A stretch of DNA of 64,000 nt from Trichuris trichiura. Taxonomy: Eukaryota > Nematoda > Enoplea > Trichinellida > Trichuridae. This document shows positions 40,585-50,941 of this stretch, one piece after another. The position numbers were made by a program, and so were the translations under genes. The notes beneath the pieces were generated by a model, which saw only the letters and a list, made by a program, of their open reading frames with translations, did not search any database and was not told where the DNA came from. The stretch is from assembly GCA_037903355.1 (NCBI GenBank), contig JBAJFE010000023.1, positions 1,984,001-2,048,000 on the forward strand, written 5' to 3'. Position 1 is the stretch's first letter. Every line of letters starts with the position of its first letter.

Positions 40585-41661
40585 TCACTTGGCTATCGTT
40601 GGGAGAGTTGTAAAACTACCATTATATTTGGTGCCGAAAGAGTGAGTTCCGGTGGGCATAACTTTCGTAGCAATTTTGACGCCAAACAAGCGGGCAACTC
40701 TACTGAACGAATTGTGCAATGATACTTGAAGTTCTCGGGTCCGAGCGTAAATGAAAATGACGTTAAGAGGTCCGCTGGTCTCCGTAATTACCCCATATTT
40801 TGCAACTGACATTGCTTTAGCCGGATCCACCTCCCTCATTACCAACCAACCGACCAAGGAACCAACGCATACAGTTGCCACGTGTATCAGTATGCAGATC
40901 ATCAACGTGGATAATAATCTCGACTTCAAGTGTCGCTGACGTCTTGAATATAGTTGGGCGTCGTCCTTGACAACATACAACTTCATTTTAACGTAACAAA
41001 TCAGGATCAAATAGATCAGTACCGTCAACCCCAAAAGAGTTGATTTTATGGCCATTTGAGCAACTTGTACTGGGTCAGAAGCATCCGAAGCGGATGTACA
41101 TATAGGCAAAAGTTTATTAGGAAGCCTAGCAAACACTATTGCTGCCACTAAGACGCAATGAGTTGTTATGACCAGCATTTGGCAATGTAACATCCACCCT
41201 CTGTACTGCTTGTTGTACCAAACAGGGAATACTATGGCCAAGCATCTGTCAATGGCCATGGTAAAAGATGTGTCAGCTACAAGAGAAAACCCGAAAGCGG
41301 AAGGCTGAGTAATGGCAAAACAGCTGCCACTTGAAACCACTGCATGATCGTTAAGGTGCAGACTAATCAACATGACAGCGATTGACAGTAAACTTCCAAA
41401 AGCGACTAAAAAGTAACCAAAAAACAGCGTAGCCATAAGAAGAAACGTTTTCTTGGATCTGATCTTCGCATCAATAAGAATGACCGTGAAACCAAAAATG
41501 GTCAACAAAATTGAAATGGCCTCCACGGGAAGACAAGTGTAAAACATTGGCAAATACTGCACGACGAGAGTCTTTGAGAGATTGCGTAAAGCTGATTCCA
41601 TTTCGAGCTGACTACCTGGAGAATCTGATCCGTTGAGCATAATCGATGAATTGTCTGACAT
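40585..41661 (-). CDS. Serpentine (7TM) G-protein-coupled receptor, srsx-like
   Basis: Intronless frame of 358 residues from the ATG at 41661 (minus strand); an in-frame extension to 41691 starts with GTG after a CCCACTGGTAG-like run and is not preferred. The N-terminus has sequons at N4, N10 and N27. Hydrophobic segments include SILLTIFGFTVILI (TM1), FLLMATLFFGYFLVAFGSLL (TM2), SFTMAIDRCLAIVFPVWY (TM3 and its DR motif), LLGLTVLIYLILICYV (TM5) and LLSTLMICILIHVATVCVGS (TM6). It shares the AIDR...P-x-WYN-x-x-Y signature and the HRHL-type pre-TM6 loop (RQRHLKSRLL) with the receptor at 2744-3751, so the two are paralogues. Ligand unknown. Confidence 0.85.
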   Translation of the reverse strand: MSDNSSIMLNGSDSPGSQLEMESALRNLSKTLVVQYLPMFYTCLPVEAISILLTIFGFTVILIDAKIRSKKTFLLMATLFFGYFLVAFGSLLSIAVMLISLHLNDHAVVSSGSCFAITQPSAFGFSLVADTSFTMAIDRCLAIVFPVWYNKQYRGWMLHCQMLVITTHCVLVAAIVFARLPNKLLPICTSASDASDPVQVAQMAIKSTLLGLTVLIYLILICYVKMKLYVVKDDAQLYSRRQRHLKSRLLSTLMICILIHVATVCVGSLVGWLVMREVDPAKAMSVAKYGVITETSGPLNVIFIYARTRELQVSLHNSFSRVARLFGVKIATKVMPTGTHSFGTKYNGSFTTLPTIAK

Positions 41662-44600
41662 TGGAACGGCTACGTTTAGTTCAGCGTTCACCTACCCACT
41701 AAGCAATACGAGTTAACATTGCGCTTAATTGAAACAGCTCCGGTGAAAGTGGTTGAGGAAATATAAAGGTGTTTCGATCATTGTTCTGCCAATAGCTGGC
41801 CACTGGTCGACCCAACCTAAGGCGAAGTAGGAAGCTCAATACAGCAAACGGTAATCGGTGATACGAGACTTATTTGACACGTAAAGCTAATCAACTCCCA
41901 ATATTTCGCAGAGAAACAAAGACGTAACCGAGCTCGTATAAGCATTCGGCAAACTCCTACAATACTGAATACGCTTGGATGCTTCTATATTAAAAATCTC
42001 GCTTCATTGAAGCAACTGTAAAAGGGTATCAGCATAAGTATAACTTATCGAACTACTATGAGCGCATCCAGTCTTGGCGAGTCAATTTCGTCAGATGTTC
42101 GCGTCACCTTCGCATTCAAAGCAGTCGTTATGGCAGAGTTAGGACAGCGTAATTCTTTTTGCCGCTTCACTGACTTACTTTACCTACCAAAATTACCACC
42201 AAAAGTGAAGTGCAGTGGCAACTAGCAAACCGGCCAACGTTAGCTTTTTTTACTAAAGAATAAGCAGACAAAATTTGTTAGCAATAAAATAAAACATTTT
42301 CTGCCACTATCCGCAAAATCGCTGCTCTAACTACAAGACGGTGGTGGCAAACATTTTGATAAGAAAAACTTTGCCTTCAAAAACGTTTCAAGAAAATCAG
42401 CTCACAGCAACTACGCAATTTTTTAGGCAACCACTTGAAAACTGTTAACGCCGTTGCTGCTGCGAACTTGCCTATAATACACCTGAACTTACATTCGCTG
42501 ATTCAACAGAGAAAATGTTTCTGCTTTCGTCTCAGAGAAAAATAGTCAAAGATGTAATGACGCAACGAATGGCAGTTACAATGAGAGCTGCGAAACAAAT
42601 GGATAAGTGCCTTAAGGCGCAATAAGCAAACTGGAAAAGCTGAATATTTTACAAGAAGGCAGCTTGACCTTTCAAAATGCTGCCGGCGGAAAGTTAGTAC
42701 TGCCTTGATGAAGTTCTACCAAACGTCAAGCCATAGTTGCAGTCTGAAAGTGGCGTACAACGAACAAAGAAACGGACACATTCTGTATTCATCAACTTAG
42801 CGTTCAATACGTATTCTGAGCCGACGCGCATCAGTGCCTCATCTACGCGTTGTTAAAAGCAACAAATCGCCGCTAGTAACTGCAAATTACCACTACGCAT
42901 TTTCCAAATGACGATTTGCCACCAACTGAACGTTGCTTGTGTCAGGCACGTCATTAATAAAGTGTTAGTATCATCATTAAGCAGCGAACGTGTGATGCTT
43001 GTACGCATCGTATTTTGGCGAGTGATGACACTTTTCCCTACTAATTTTTGAACAGGAAAAAAAAGGAGTTCACAAAATGTTCCCTAATTACTGTTTAAAA
43101 GATCTGTTGCAAAGTGTCAATGAACTATTTTTTTTATCAATTCCTACTCCGCCAGCGCCTAGCGGTTAGAAGAAGAGCGTATTCGTTGCATTAGTGCCGG
43201 TCGATGCGAGTTTTCTTAAGCCATAAGGCCTAATCAGCAAGATATCCAAGGTTCGATTACTCGTTAACCACTAGAGCAAGCTTTAAAGGTAGGCGACGTA
43301 AGGAATCCATCACAATTAGCATTAATACGCAGCAAAAACCTTCTAAAATAGTCAACCTCTCTTAAAAACGTCTACGCCTCTCACTAATATAGTCAAAGGG
43401 TCATCAACCCAAAGTAGTATAGACCCAAAGAAATTTTGAATCGCTTTACAAAAGCAAAATATTAACACAAAGTGCGCTGGATTCAGCTTTTCGTTACGAA
43501 AAAACTTCGGGCAAGACATTAAACCTTGGAAGTTGCGTTGGCCTGTTGTCAAGCCAGAATTGCAATTAAATCAAGGAATCCCGATTCAATCTGAACGAAA
43601 TTATTTCGCTTGCTTGGGCAAATATGGAAAATTGAAATTTTCGTCCACGCAAGCATTGAAACCCGCCCCGGTGGCAAAAAAGAACACGCTTGCATGCTCG
43701 CTTGGTGAATGGACACGATGTGACGTATGTCTGTTGACTAAAGCAAATAATTTTTTTAAAAACTGGACTATAAGTGCTTTGCAATTTTTATGCAGCGCAA
43801 GGTATATTTACCGAAAGAATCCCGTTAGAGCATTATTAAAACCGAAGCTTTTTCGAGTGATAAGCCTTTACTCATTAATATAGTTCTAATGGGATCCCCT
43901 CAGTAAATAAATCTTGCATTCCATGAAAGGTTATGGCCCCGTAAAGAAATGTTGGAGGTTCAAAGTGCTTTGCAATTTGTACCAAGGACAGTTTCGAATA
44001 AGTGCACCCAATAGTACATATTGAAGTGAGAAGATCAAAATCTTTAGCTCGGAAGGAAGATCATTTCGTTAATATAGTTCACTTGCGTGCAGGCGGCTGT
44101 ACTTGCAGGCAACGTGCCACCGAAGCACCAAAATTGTAAACTACTCAGTTTCCTCGTTCCCGTTTATTAAGGGCATCTTCTTACACATTTATTTCATGTT
44201 CCGGCCTCAGTACAGCTGACATAAGTGGAGAACTTGCTAAACTGCAGGAAAAAGGATATGGATAATGCGGATACTGGAAACAAGAGAAACGCAGTGTCTA
44301 CCAAACAAAGTATAGAGAATTCGGTAAAAAAGTAAAGAGGGCAATTACGTTAGAAGTATATCTCTCAGGTAATCGCAGGAACACAACCACCTCGAGCTGA
44401 GAAAATGAAACACTTCACGATACGGAAAAGGCATGAATTGAATGAGGTACAAAGCCTGATATGACCTGCATTTGCTCATACTTAGCGACTCAAGATTCTT
44501 CTGTCACATTTTACGTGCAGCCAGTAACGTGTCTTTTCCATAAGAGGAAACGCGCAGTGGTAAGTGTGAATCTAAGTGCTGCGCTGCAGCGTCAACAAAG

Positions 44601-47600
44601 CCGTTCAGTAGATGGCCAAGAAGATGATGCGTTATAAATTCGTCAAACTTGGTGAAAAAACCTAGTGGCTGATGTGTACTGCCGTGGATTGAATGAACGC
44701 GAAGCAGATCAGAGTGTTGAAAAATGCAACAACTGGGAAAGTCCAACTTCACTATTGCTTTCTTCTATCAGAAATGAAAAGGATCTGTGGTAGGAACAGT
44801 TGAAAATTTATGAAGCAGAAGCGCGAACTGGGAAGAAAGAATAGAACAAATGATTAAACTGCTGAACTTCACTAATGAGAATTCAAGAAGTTAAATGACG
44901 GGTAAAAATACCAGGAAATAGAAACTTCTCAGACAAAGAAGCAATAAGGAACTCAGCCTAAGCACAAAGGGAATGCTAACAAAAGTCAACAAAAACATTA
45001 TTTTCGGCCCTGGAAATCATCGCAAGGCAAAAGAGCAAGCAGTATATATAAATGCAGAGCCCATATGGCAGAGTAGGACTGAAAAATAAATCATACGCCT
45101 ACAAATGGATTTCGTTGCAATGGAGATAGCAAAAGAGCGGAAAGGAGGGGAAGAATAAATCTTACTCCCTTTATGCAAAGATTTGTATAAACCATTCAGA
45201 AGCAGTTTGGAATTTATAAACTGCACTTCAAATCGAGTGTTAACCTCAAGGTGATGGAAAACTACCGAATGTTTGAGCGAAAATGTCTCAGACAAGCTAA
45301 AATCGACCAATGAAACAGCAGTCAAGTAATTGAGCTAAAGCAAAGTTATTACTCGGCGGCAGTTTGCGTCGACAAGGGGAAGCTACAAAGACGCTTTCTT
45401 TAGGGTAATAACGTCGCGTCAAACTTAATAATAAAATTACAATTAACTGGCTACCTTGCCGAGCATGAAAAATTGACAAGAAGCAATGTTTTGCGTTCCC
45501 TCACAATAAAGAGGCCTTCAATAAGAAAGCGGTCAGCTTCCTAAAAACGTCTATATATTAATTATCCGCTAAAGCATTCGGTGCAAAGTACCTGCACATC
45601 AAATCAATCAACTGTAGAATGATCCCGCTTTACAAGATGTTAGCGGACAAGCGGATTGTTACGAAAAGACTCCGCGAAACAGCATTACTCAGCAAAGGTC
45701 AAGTGAGCTTCCAAGCACCCAAAACACTACCGGTACCATAAAAGAATGTAGAAATTAATACCACAGGTATTCGAAGTAAATTCTATGTAGAGTATGCTGA
45801 ATAAACGAAAGACGCAAAAGCATTATTTACGAGGTCAAATCTCGGATCGCATAAATAATATTTTGCATAAAAACGGAACGCATATAACTAGCTGCTTACA
45901 CACGCGTAGAAATTTCGCAGATTTCTGCTGCAGAGTGAAAACCCAGGCAACCAATAGGGCTTGCACCGCCGTTTACCATGTCTTATTCCGGTAAACTTTC
46001 AGCCTATATAAAAAGCTTTAATTCACATAACAGTTTTTCTTGAAAAGACAACTGTCTATCAAAATGAAGAAGTTTATTACGGATAATTCCCGGATATCCG
46101 TAATAAACTTCTTCATTATGAAAACATTTGTTCCCGCACCAAGAAACCCCGTTTCTTGGTACGGGAACAAATGTTTTCATAATCAATTACAAACGGGAAT
46201 TATCCGTAATAAACGTTTCCAAAACTGTCTATCAAGTACTATAGAGTGGTGATTGCCGAGTTTACAGTTTAAGTGTTTGGCATAGCAAAACAACGGAGCT
46301 TACAAATCTTCTCTCCTCTGAGAGCTCTCATTGTTCTGTTTTGCCGGTTTCTAAAGAAATGCACCTGACAACTGCAGTTCCAATTAATAAGGACAAATTT
46401 AGGCACTGACAGCGTATGCAAATTGCTACATTCCTTGAACCTGATCACTTAAAGCATGGTCACGAAAAACCCAACGAATTAAGAATGATGGAAGAGCAAA
46501 CGAATGCACGGGGAATTATTTTCAGAAAAAAATCGATTAAAGCATTTCGCCGTACTTATGCGCGTTTTTACATGATATGCGACGAAACGAAATAGCGGAA
46601 TGCATTACGACACCTAATTTGGCAAGAGGGAGTATTGGAGCCAATATCGACTATATCATACCAAAAGTAGGCATTTCCCTTAAGTGTCATAAAGTTATCG
46701 GCAGCAAATATTTGTTGAATCCTCTGCTCCGATCCCTTTGTAACAGTTGGGTTAAGAAGGGAATGTTTCGAAACTTCCATTTGACAATTTCGCGTCCTTG
46801 AAATGCCGCTAACTTCACGCGCCAAAGACGAGACGCGTCGCTAAAATCCCTATAGAATTGAAAAAAGGCTATTTTAATTAAACACTGTCAAGTTGTCGAA
46901 GAACAAGAAAATATCAATATTTAAAAAATCTAATAGTTTTCTTGGTTTAAATAAACGAGCAACAATAGAATACGGTATAAAACGTGATTGACGCAATTAG
47001 CGAGACAAACATGTACCACTCGAGGGAAGCAAAAGTGGATTTTGAAAATGTCTGATCAATGGCGGAAAAAGGGAACTATGCGATATAGTTGTTACTTTTG
47101 AAGTCACAAAGGAATTATTGAAAGAGAGTGGCAGATATTAACAATAAGATAAAAAAGAACTGAGCTCTACGCAAGCGAAAGGTCAATGAGCGTTTAAGAA
47201 ACCCTGGGATCGCTAAGAGATAAGCTTTTTGGAGAAGTTAATGAATTTAACAACTTATTCAGGCTTGTTTATTAGCTGGATGCTTAACTAACGGGATGAT
47301 TTTTACTGACACCTTTGTGATAGTAAGCTTCGATTCAAGATGCTATACACGCTGTGACATGGCATATTTTCCTATTGAAAAACCAAGAAGCCCAAAAGTT
47401 ACCCACGGCACTTGCGTAACAGCAGCATCGTGGCTATGAAGAGGAAAGCGCAATGTTTCCTTAGAGCCTTTCGGCTCCTGAAAATCAGGCGACATTACGT
47501 CGATTATCTGTGAAAATAGTCTGTAAAAAAACGACTTCTCAAACAAGCAGCTCTCAAGCAAGACAAAGCGTTTTTAATCCCCTCAAATGTTGATAATGGA

Positions 47601-49645
47601 AATGGCACTCTTCGACGATGTTTCGCTGAAGTTAGCAGCCGCTATTGACAAGCAAAGCATTTCCCCAGTGTGGACACTACTTAGGGACAAAGGAGAACGG
47701 CACTGGCAAAGCACGCGCGCGCCGATTTATGACTTGTCTCCATCCTTAAAGCAACTTGAAGAGCCACGCTTAATTTCAAACACTCTCAAGCGGATTTCTG
47801 TCTTTCCAACGTTGAAGTCCGTGAACTCAGCAAACGCTCGCGCGATATGAGAAACAAAGATAGGCTGGAGAAAGTGAAACACACAGAACATCAACTATTA
47901 CATAATATCCACATTAACGTCATAGCTGACGTTTGAAGAATTTTAACAAAACACAGTAAACACACCTCACAAAAGCCCATTAATGACTAGTCTAGAAAGC
48001 AATTAATTTTTTGTTACCACACAAACAAAGATAGTTCACGAATAAAGTTGAAAACACATACATAGCAAGCCATTCTTTGCAAATCGACACCGCGGCAACA
48101 AACATGACGTGCCGTTTATAATCATCCTATACAACAAGGTGTGATTTAATCATGAATAATTGAATGTCAAAATGAGAAGATATCATTGAAAGGTGACATA
48201 GCAACAAGTTAGCGTAAGTACGCTAAGTTCTCATCTGTCGCGTACGCCCCCGGATTCTCTTTCACTTCTTGCCAGTTTATTAAGGCATGTTGCCTTTCAA
48301 ATGGCAACAGAATATTACCATAGAAACATTATACAATAGAAAGTTTGAAACTTCGCCAGGTAAAAGCCAATTCTAACTTCAATTTTAGAACTAAATGTGA
48401 CTTCTTAGAGGTATAGTAGGATGCTGCTGCGAAGTCCCATTATGATGTCCGCAGGAATACTATTACTCGTCCAATCCGACACGTTCTTTTGCTGTCCCTT
48501 TATATCATTTTACGAAAGCGACTTCAAACTTACACGAATTCAGGAAATGAAAATTACTCTATCTTTCCAGTGAATTCTAGTTGTCCATACATTTGCATAA
48601 GTTAAGCGCGCGCTGTTTCGGATGCACAGTCACGGTTGGAAAGAACATGTTTGAACATTGAACGGACGTACTGTTTCACTGATTGCTTAACTAAACCACT
48701 CTGAATGAGTTGCTCAACTTGCGTGCATACTTCAGGCAATAGCAAATAATTTTATGACGCGGTAAACAGTTCCTCCGCCATCTTCTTCAGAGGTGCAAAG
48801 TAGGTTCAGTCAGTGAACTTACGGGGCCGTATGCCTGTACGAAACTTTGATCTCGGTATACCGTGAATGAGCAACCTATTCTGTTAGGATGCTTTTGAGT
48901 ACTATTTAAAAAAAGAAATCGTTCCTACTGATCGACTCGAGCAGAAAGTGTGGAGATGAAAAAACAGCCTAATGTACTGGCCCAGCATTGGAATCGACCG
49001 ACTTAACCGTAAGCTCACGCTATGCTATGGTATGTGAGCACCTTTGAGATTATCGTAGACAAGGTCAAGCGAACACGGAAAGGAGGGAACGCGCTTCTAT
49101 AATTCTGCCTTGACCAACATATCCAACGCTTGTTGAACGTTATAGTTGTGTTTCCCCGGTGGGGCTACGAAAAGTATACCAAAGAGGGAGAAGAGTAACC
49201 TTTTTTTCTGGGTCATTCGTAATGAATTGCGTCTTGGGTGTGTCGTCACATGGACAGGTCAACGAAACGACCATCATGCATGCGCGCAGATGCCCAGGCA
49301 GGCACGAAGCTCCTCTCGGGAAGCGATGACAGCGCGCCCGGCTTGGCTCACTGTGTATGTTCACGCATTGGCCCAGTTGAGCCAACTGACATGTGGCAAC
49401 CAACCATTCAGCGGCGGCAGACCTGTCTCTACGCTTGCCAACAGCCATTATTACTAGCCAAGTTGTGCTGGTCGACGGCAGCGCGGTTAATTTTCCTCGG
49501 CCGCATTCGCTCCGACTCATACACACGCACATACCACGTCTCTTTCCCTTTCTACTTTGTTAAAGAGAGCTTTTACTACGTACATTATCGGCTTTTCGTT
49601 AATCACCGCATTTTTAAATAGTGTCCATTGATACCTCTGGCTGAC
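41662..49645. other. Long stretch without a supportable gene
   Basis: About 8 kb between the second GPCR and caveolin. Open frames such as 43533-43883 (+), 44504-44752 (-), 46568-46825 (-) and 47587-47850 have no recognisable motif. On the minus strand at 47.3-47.9 kb a few stretches (for example PIFVSHIARAF after TTCTCCAG, and CRSPLSLSSVHTGE) have the shape of a and b exons of the galectin-like array but do not form an open gene. A nested palindrome lies at 46063-46222. Nothing else is seen. Confidence 0.4.
46050..46235. mobile_element. Nested palindrome flanked by 13-bp direct repeats
   Basis: An outer inverted repeat GTTTATTACGGATAATTCCC (left) / GGGAATTATCCGTAATAAAC (right) encloses an inner hairpin whose arms read TTATGAAAACATTTGTTCCC and its complement. 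A second small hairpin (GGATAATTCCCGGATATCC) sits in the left part. AACTGTCTATCAA occurs at 46050-46062 and 46223-46235, directly outside the element, as a target-site duplication would. Confidence 0.8.
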
Positions 49646-50688
49646 ATGTCTACTGAAGAAAAGGTCGAAATGGCTGATGTGCCTTTGACAACGGCGGTTG
49701 ACGGCGAAAAAACCAACGAGGTTCCATTTGGATGTTCATTGTTACCGCTCTCAAATAGTTTACTTCTCTTCTCTGTTTGCAGCAAGAGGCGGCGACGCAG
49801 GAAGCAAAACCGAAGAAAAACATCTTCTCCAACTTGTTCGCAAAAAAGCAAAAGCATGATGCTCTGATCGACGCCGACGAATCAGCAGAAGCATCCAAGG
49901 AAAAGGCAAAGTCGCCGGTGAGGAACTGGTTCGCGTGCAGAATGAAGAAATGCCACACAACCGAACATACGGACAGCACAATGCCAATGACCATTGGAGT
50001 GAACCTGCTTGACCGCGACGAGAAGTTGATCAACGAACATATCAAGGTGTGAAGACAATTGAGTTGGCATTAATATCGAAAATATGCTGCCTTTTCAGCT
50101 ATCCTTCGAAGACATAATGGCCGAGCCGGACGGATACCATTCCTGGGATTGGGTATGGAAAAGTACCAACAAATTGTTCGTGGGAACGCGAAAAGTGTTC
50201 TATCGCCTTCTGGCTTTCATTGTCGCTTTCCCGTGCGCACTGGTTTGGGCTTTGATTTTCGCCTTGCTGACCTGCCTCAATGTATGGTTGCTAACGCCGC
50301 TGGCCCGCGCGCTGGCCATACCGGCCGTCTGCATTGCCAAGGTAAGAAAAAAACAAAGTCGAAGAGGCATTGTTCTTTTTTTGTCCATTCCTTTCCTCGC
50401 GCAGTGGCTCCGTCAAGCACATATCCATCTTCGTAAAGCCCAACAGCGCGCAACAGCTGCCCATCGATGCCACGTCAACATGGGCGGCTGTCCGCTGTGC
50501 ATTTCGCCTCGCAACCAATATAGTAATGTTTCCTTTCAATTCTTTAGGTGTGGGCGTTTTTGATTCAGTCGATTTTCGACCCTATCTTCCGTTCATGCGG
50601 ACTACTCTACAGCAACGTGCACGTCAAGCGCTACCAGCTCGAGCCCTACGACGTTCCAGGAAAATTCGGCTTCAACGAAACCGTCTAA
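49646..50688 (+). CDS. Caveolin
   Basis: Four exons: 49646-49720, 49783-50046, 50099-50341 and 50548-50688, all joined in phase 0, giving 240 residues. Residues 116-123 read FEDIMAEP, the caveolin signature (FEDVIAEP in most members), preceded by LLDRDEKLINEHIK, the usual oligomerisation-domain lead-in. Residues 126-145 (WDWVWKSTNKLF) correspond to the scaffolding region. Residues 146-178 are the hydrophobic intramembrane hairpin, with Pro158 at the turn. The C-terminal exon (VWAFLIQSIFDPIFRSCGLL) matches the family C-terminus. Caveolins are plasma-membrane scaffold proteins inserted as a hairpin with both ends in the cytoplasm. The acidic/lysine-rich N-terminus is longer than in vertebrate caveolins, as in other nematodes. 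Intron 3 (206 nt) is GC-rich with long open frames. An AATAAA lies at 50936. Confidence 0.93.
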
Positions 50689-50935
50689 CCGTTCGGAAAA
50701 ACGCAAACAACTTAAGCCATGCTAACCACTGCTCGCAATTTCCATCTCTCTTTCTCATTAGCATCACCATTCCTTATCCAATCTATTGCTTGCATATAAT
50801 CGAAGATTTGCCGTTCACAAATCGTCCCGCGCACTATTACAACTCCCTTGTTAAAGCTGCCGGCGCGCCTTGCTTGCTAGAGATCCACCGCACATGTTAT
50901 TATGTGCCCTCGATGAGCTACTGGTCAGTCGGTCA

Positions 50936-50941
50936 AATAAA
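50936..50941 (+). promoter_or_regulatory. Polyadenylation signal of caveolin
   Basis: AATAAA 248 nt downstream of the caveolin stop codon. Confidence 0.35.

Noticed and set aside
43150..43290. tRNA-like stretch with GGTTCGATTAC (B-box like) and CTAGCGGTTAG
   Set aside because: No acceptor stem, no cloverleaf and no clear anticodon loop could be drawn.
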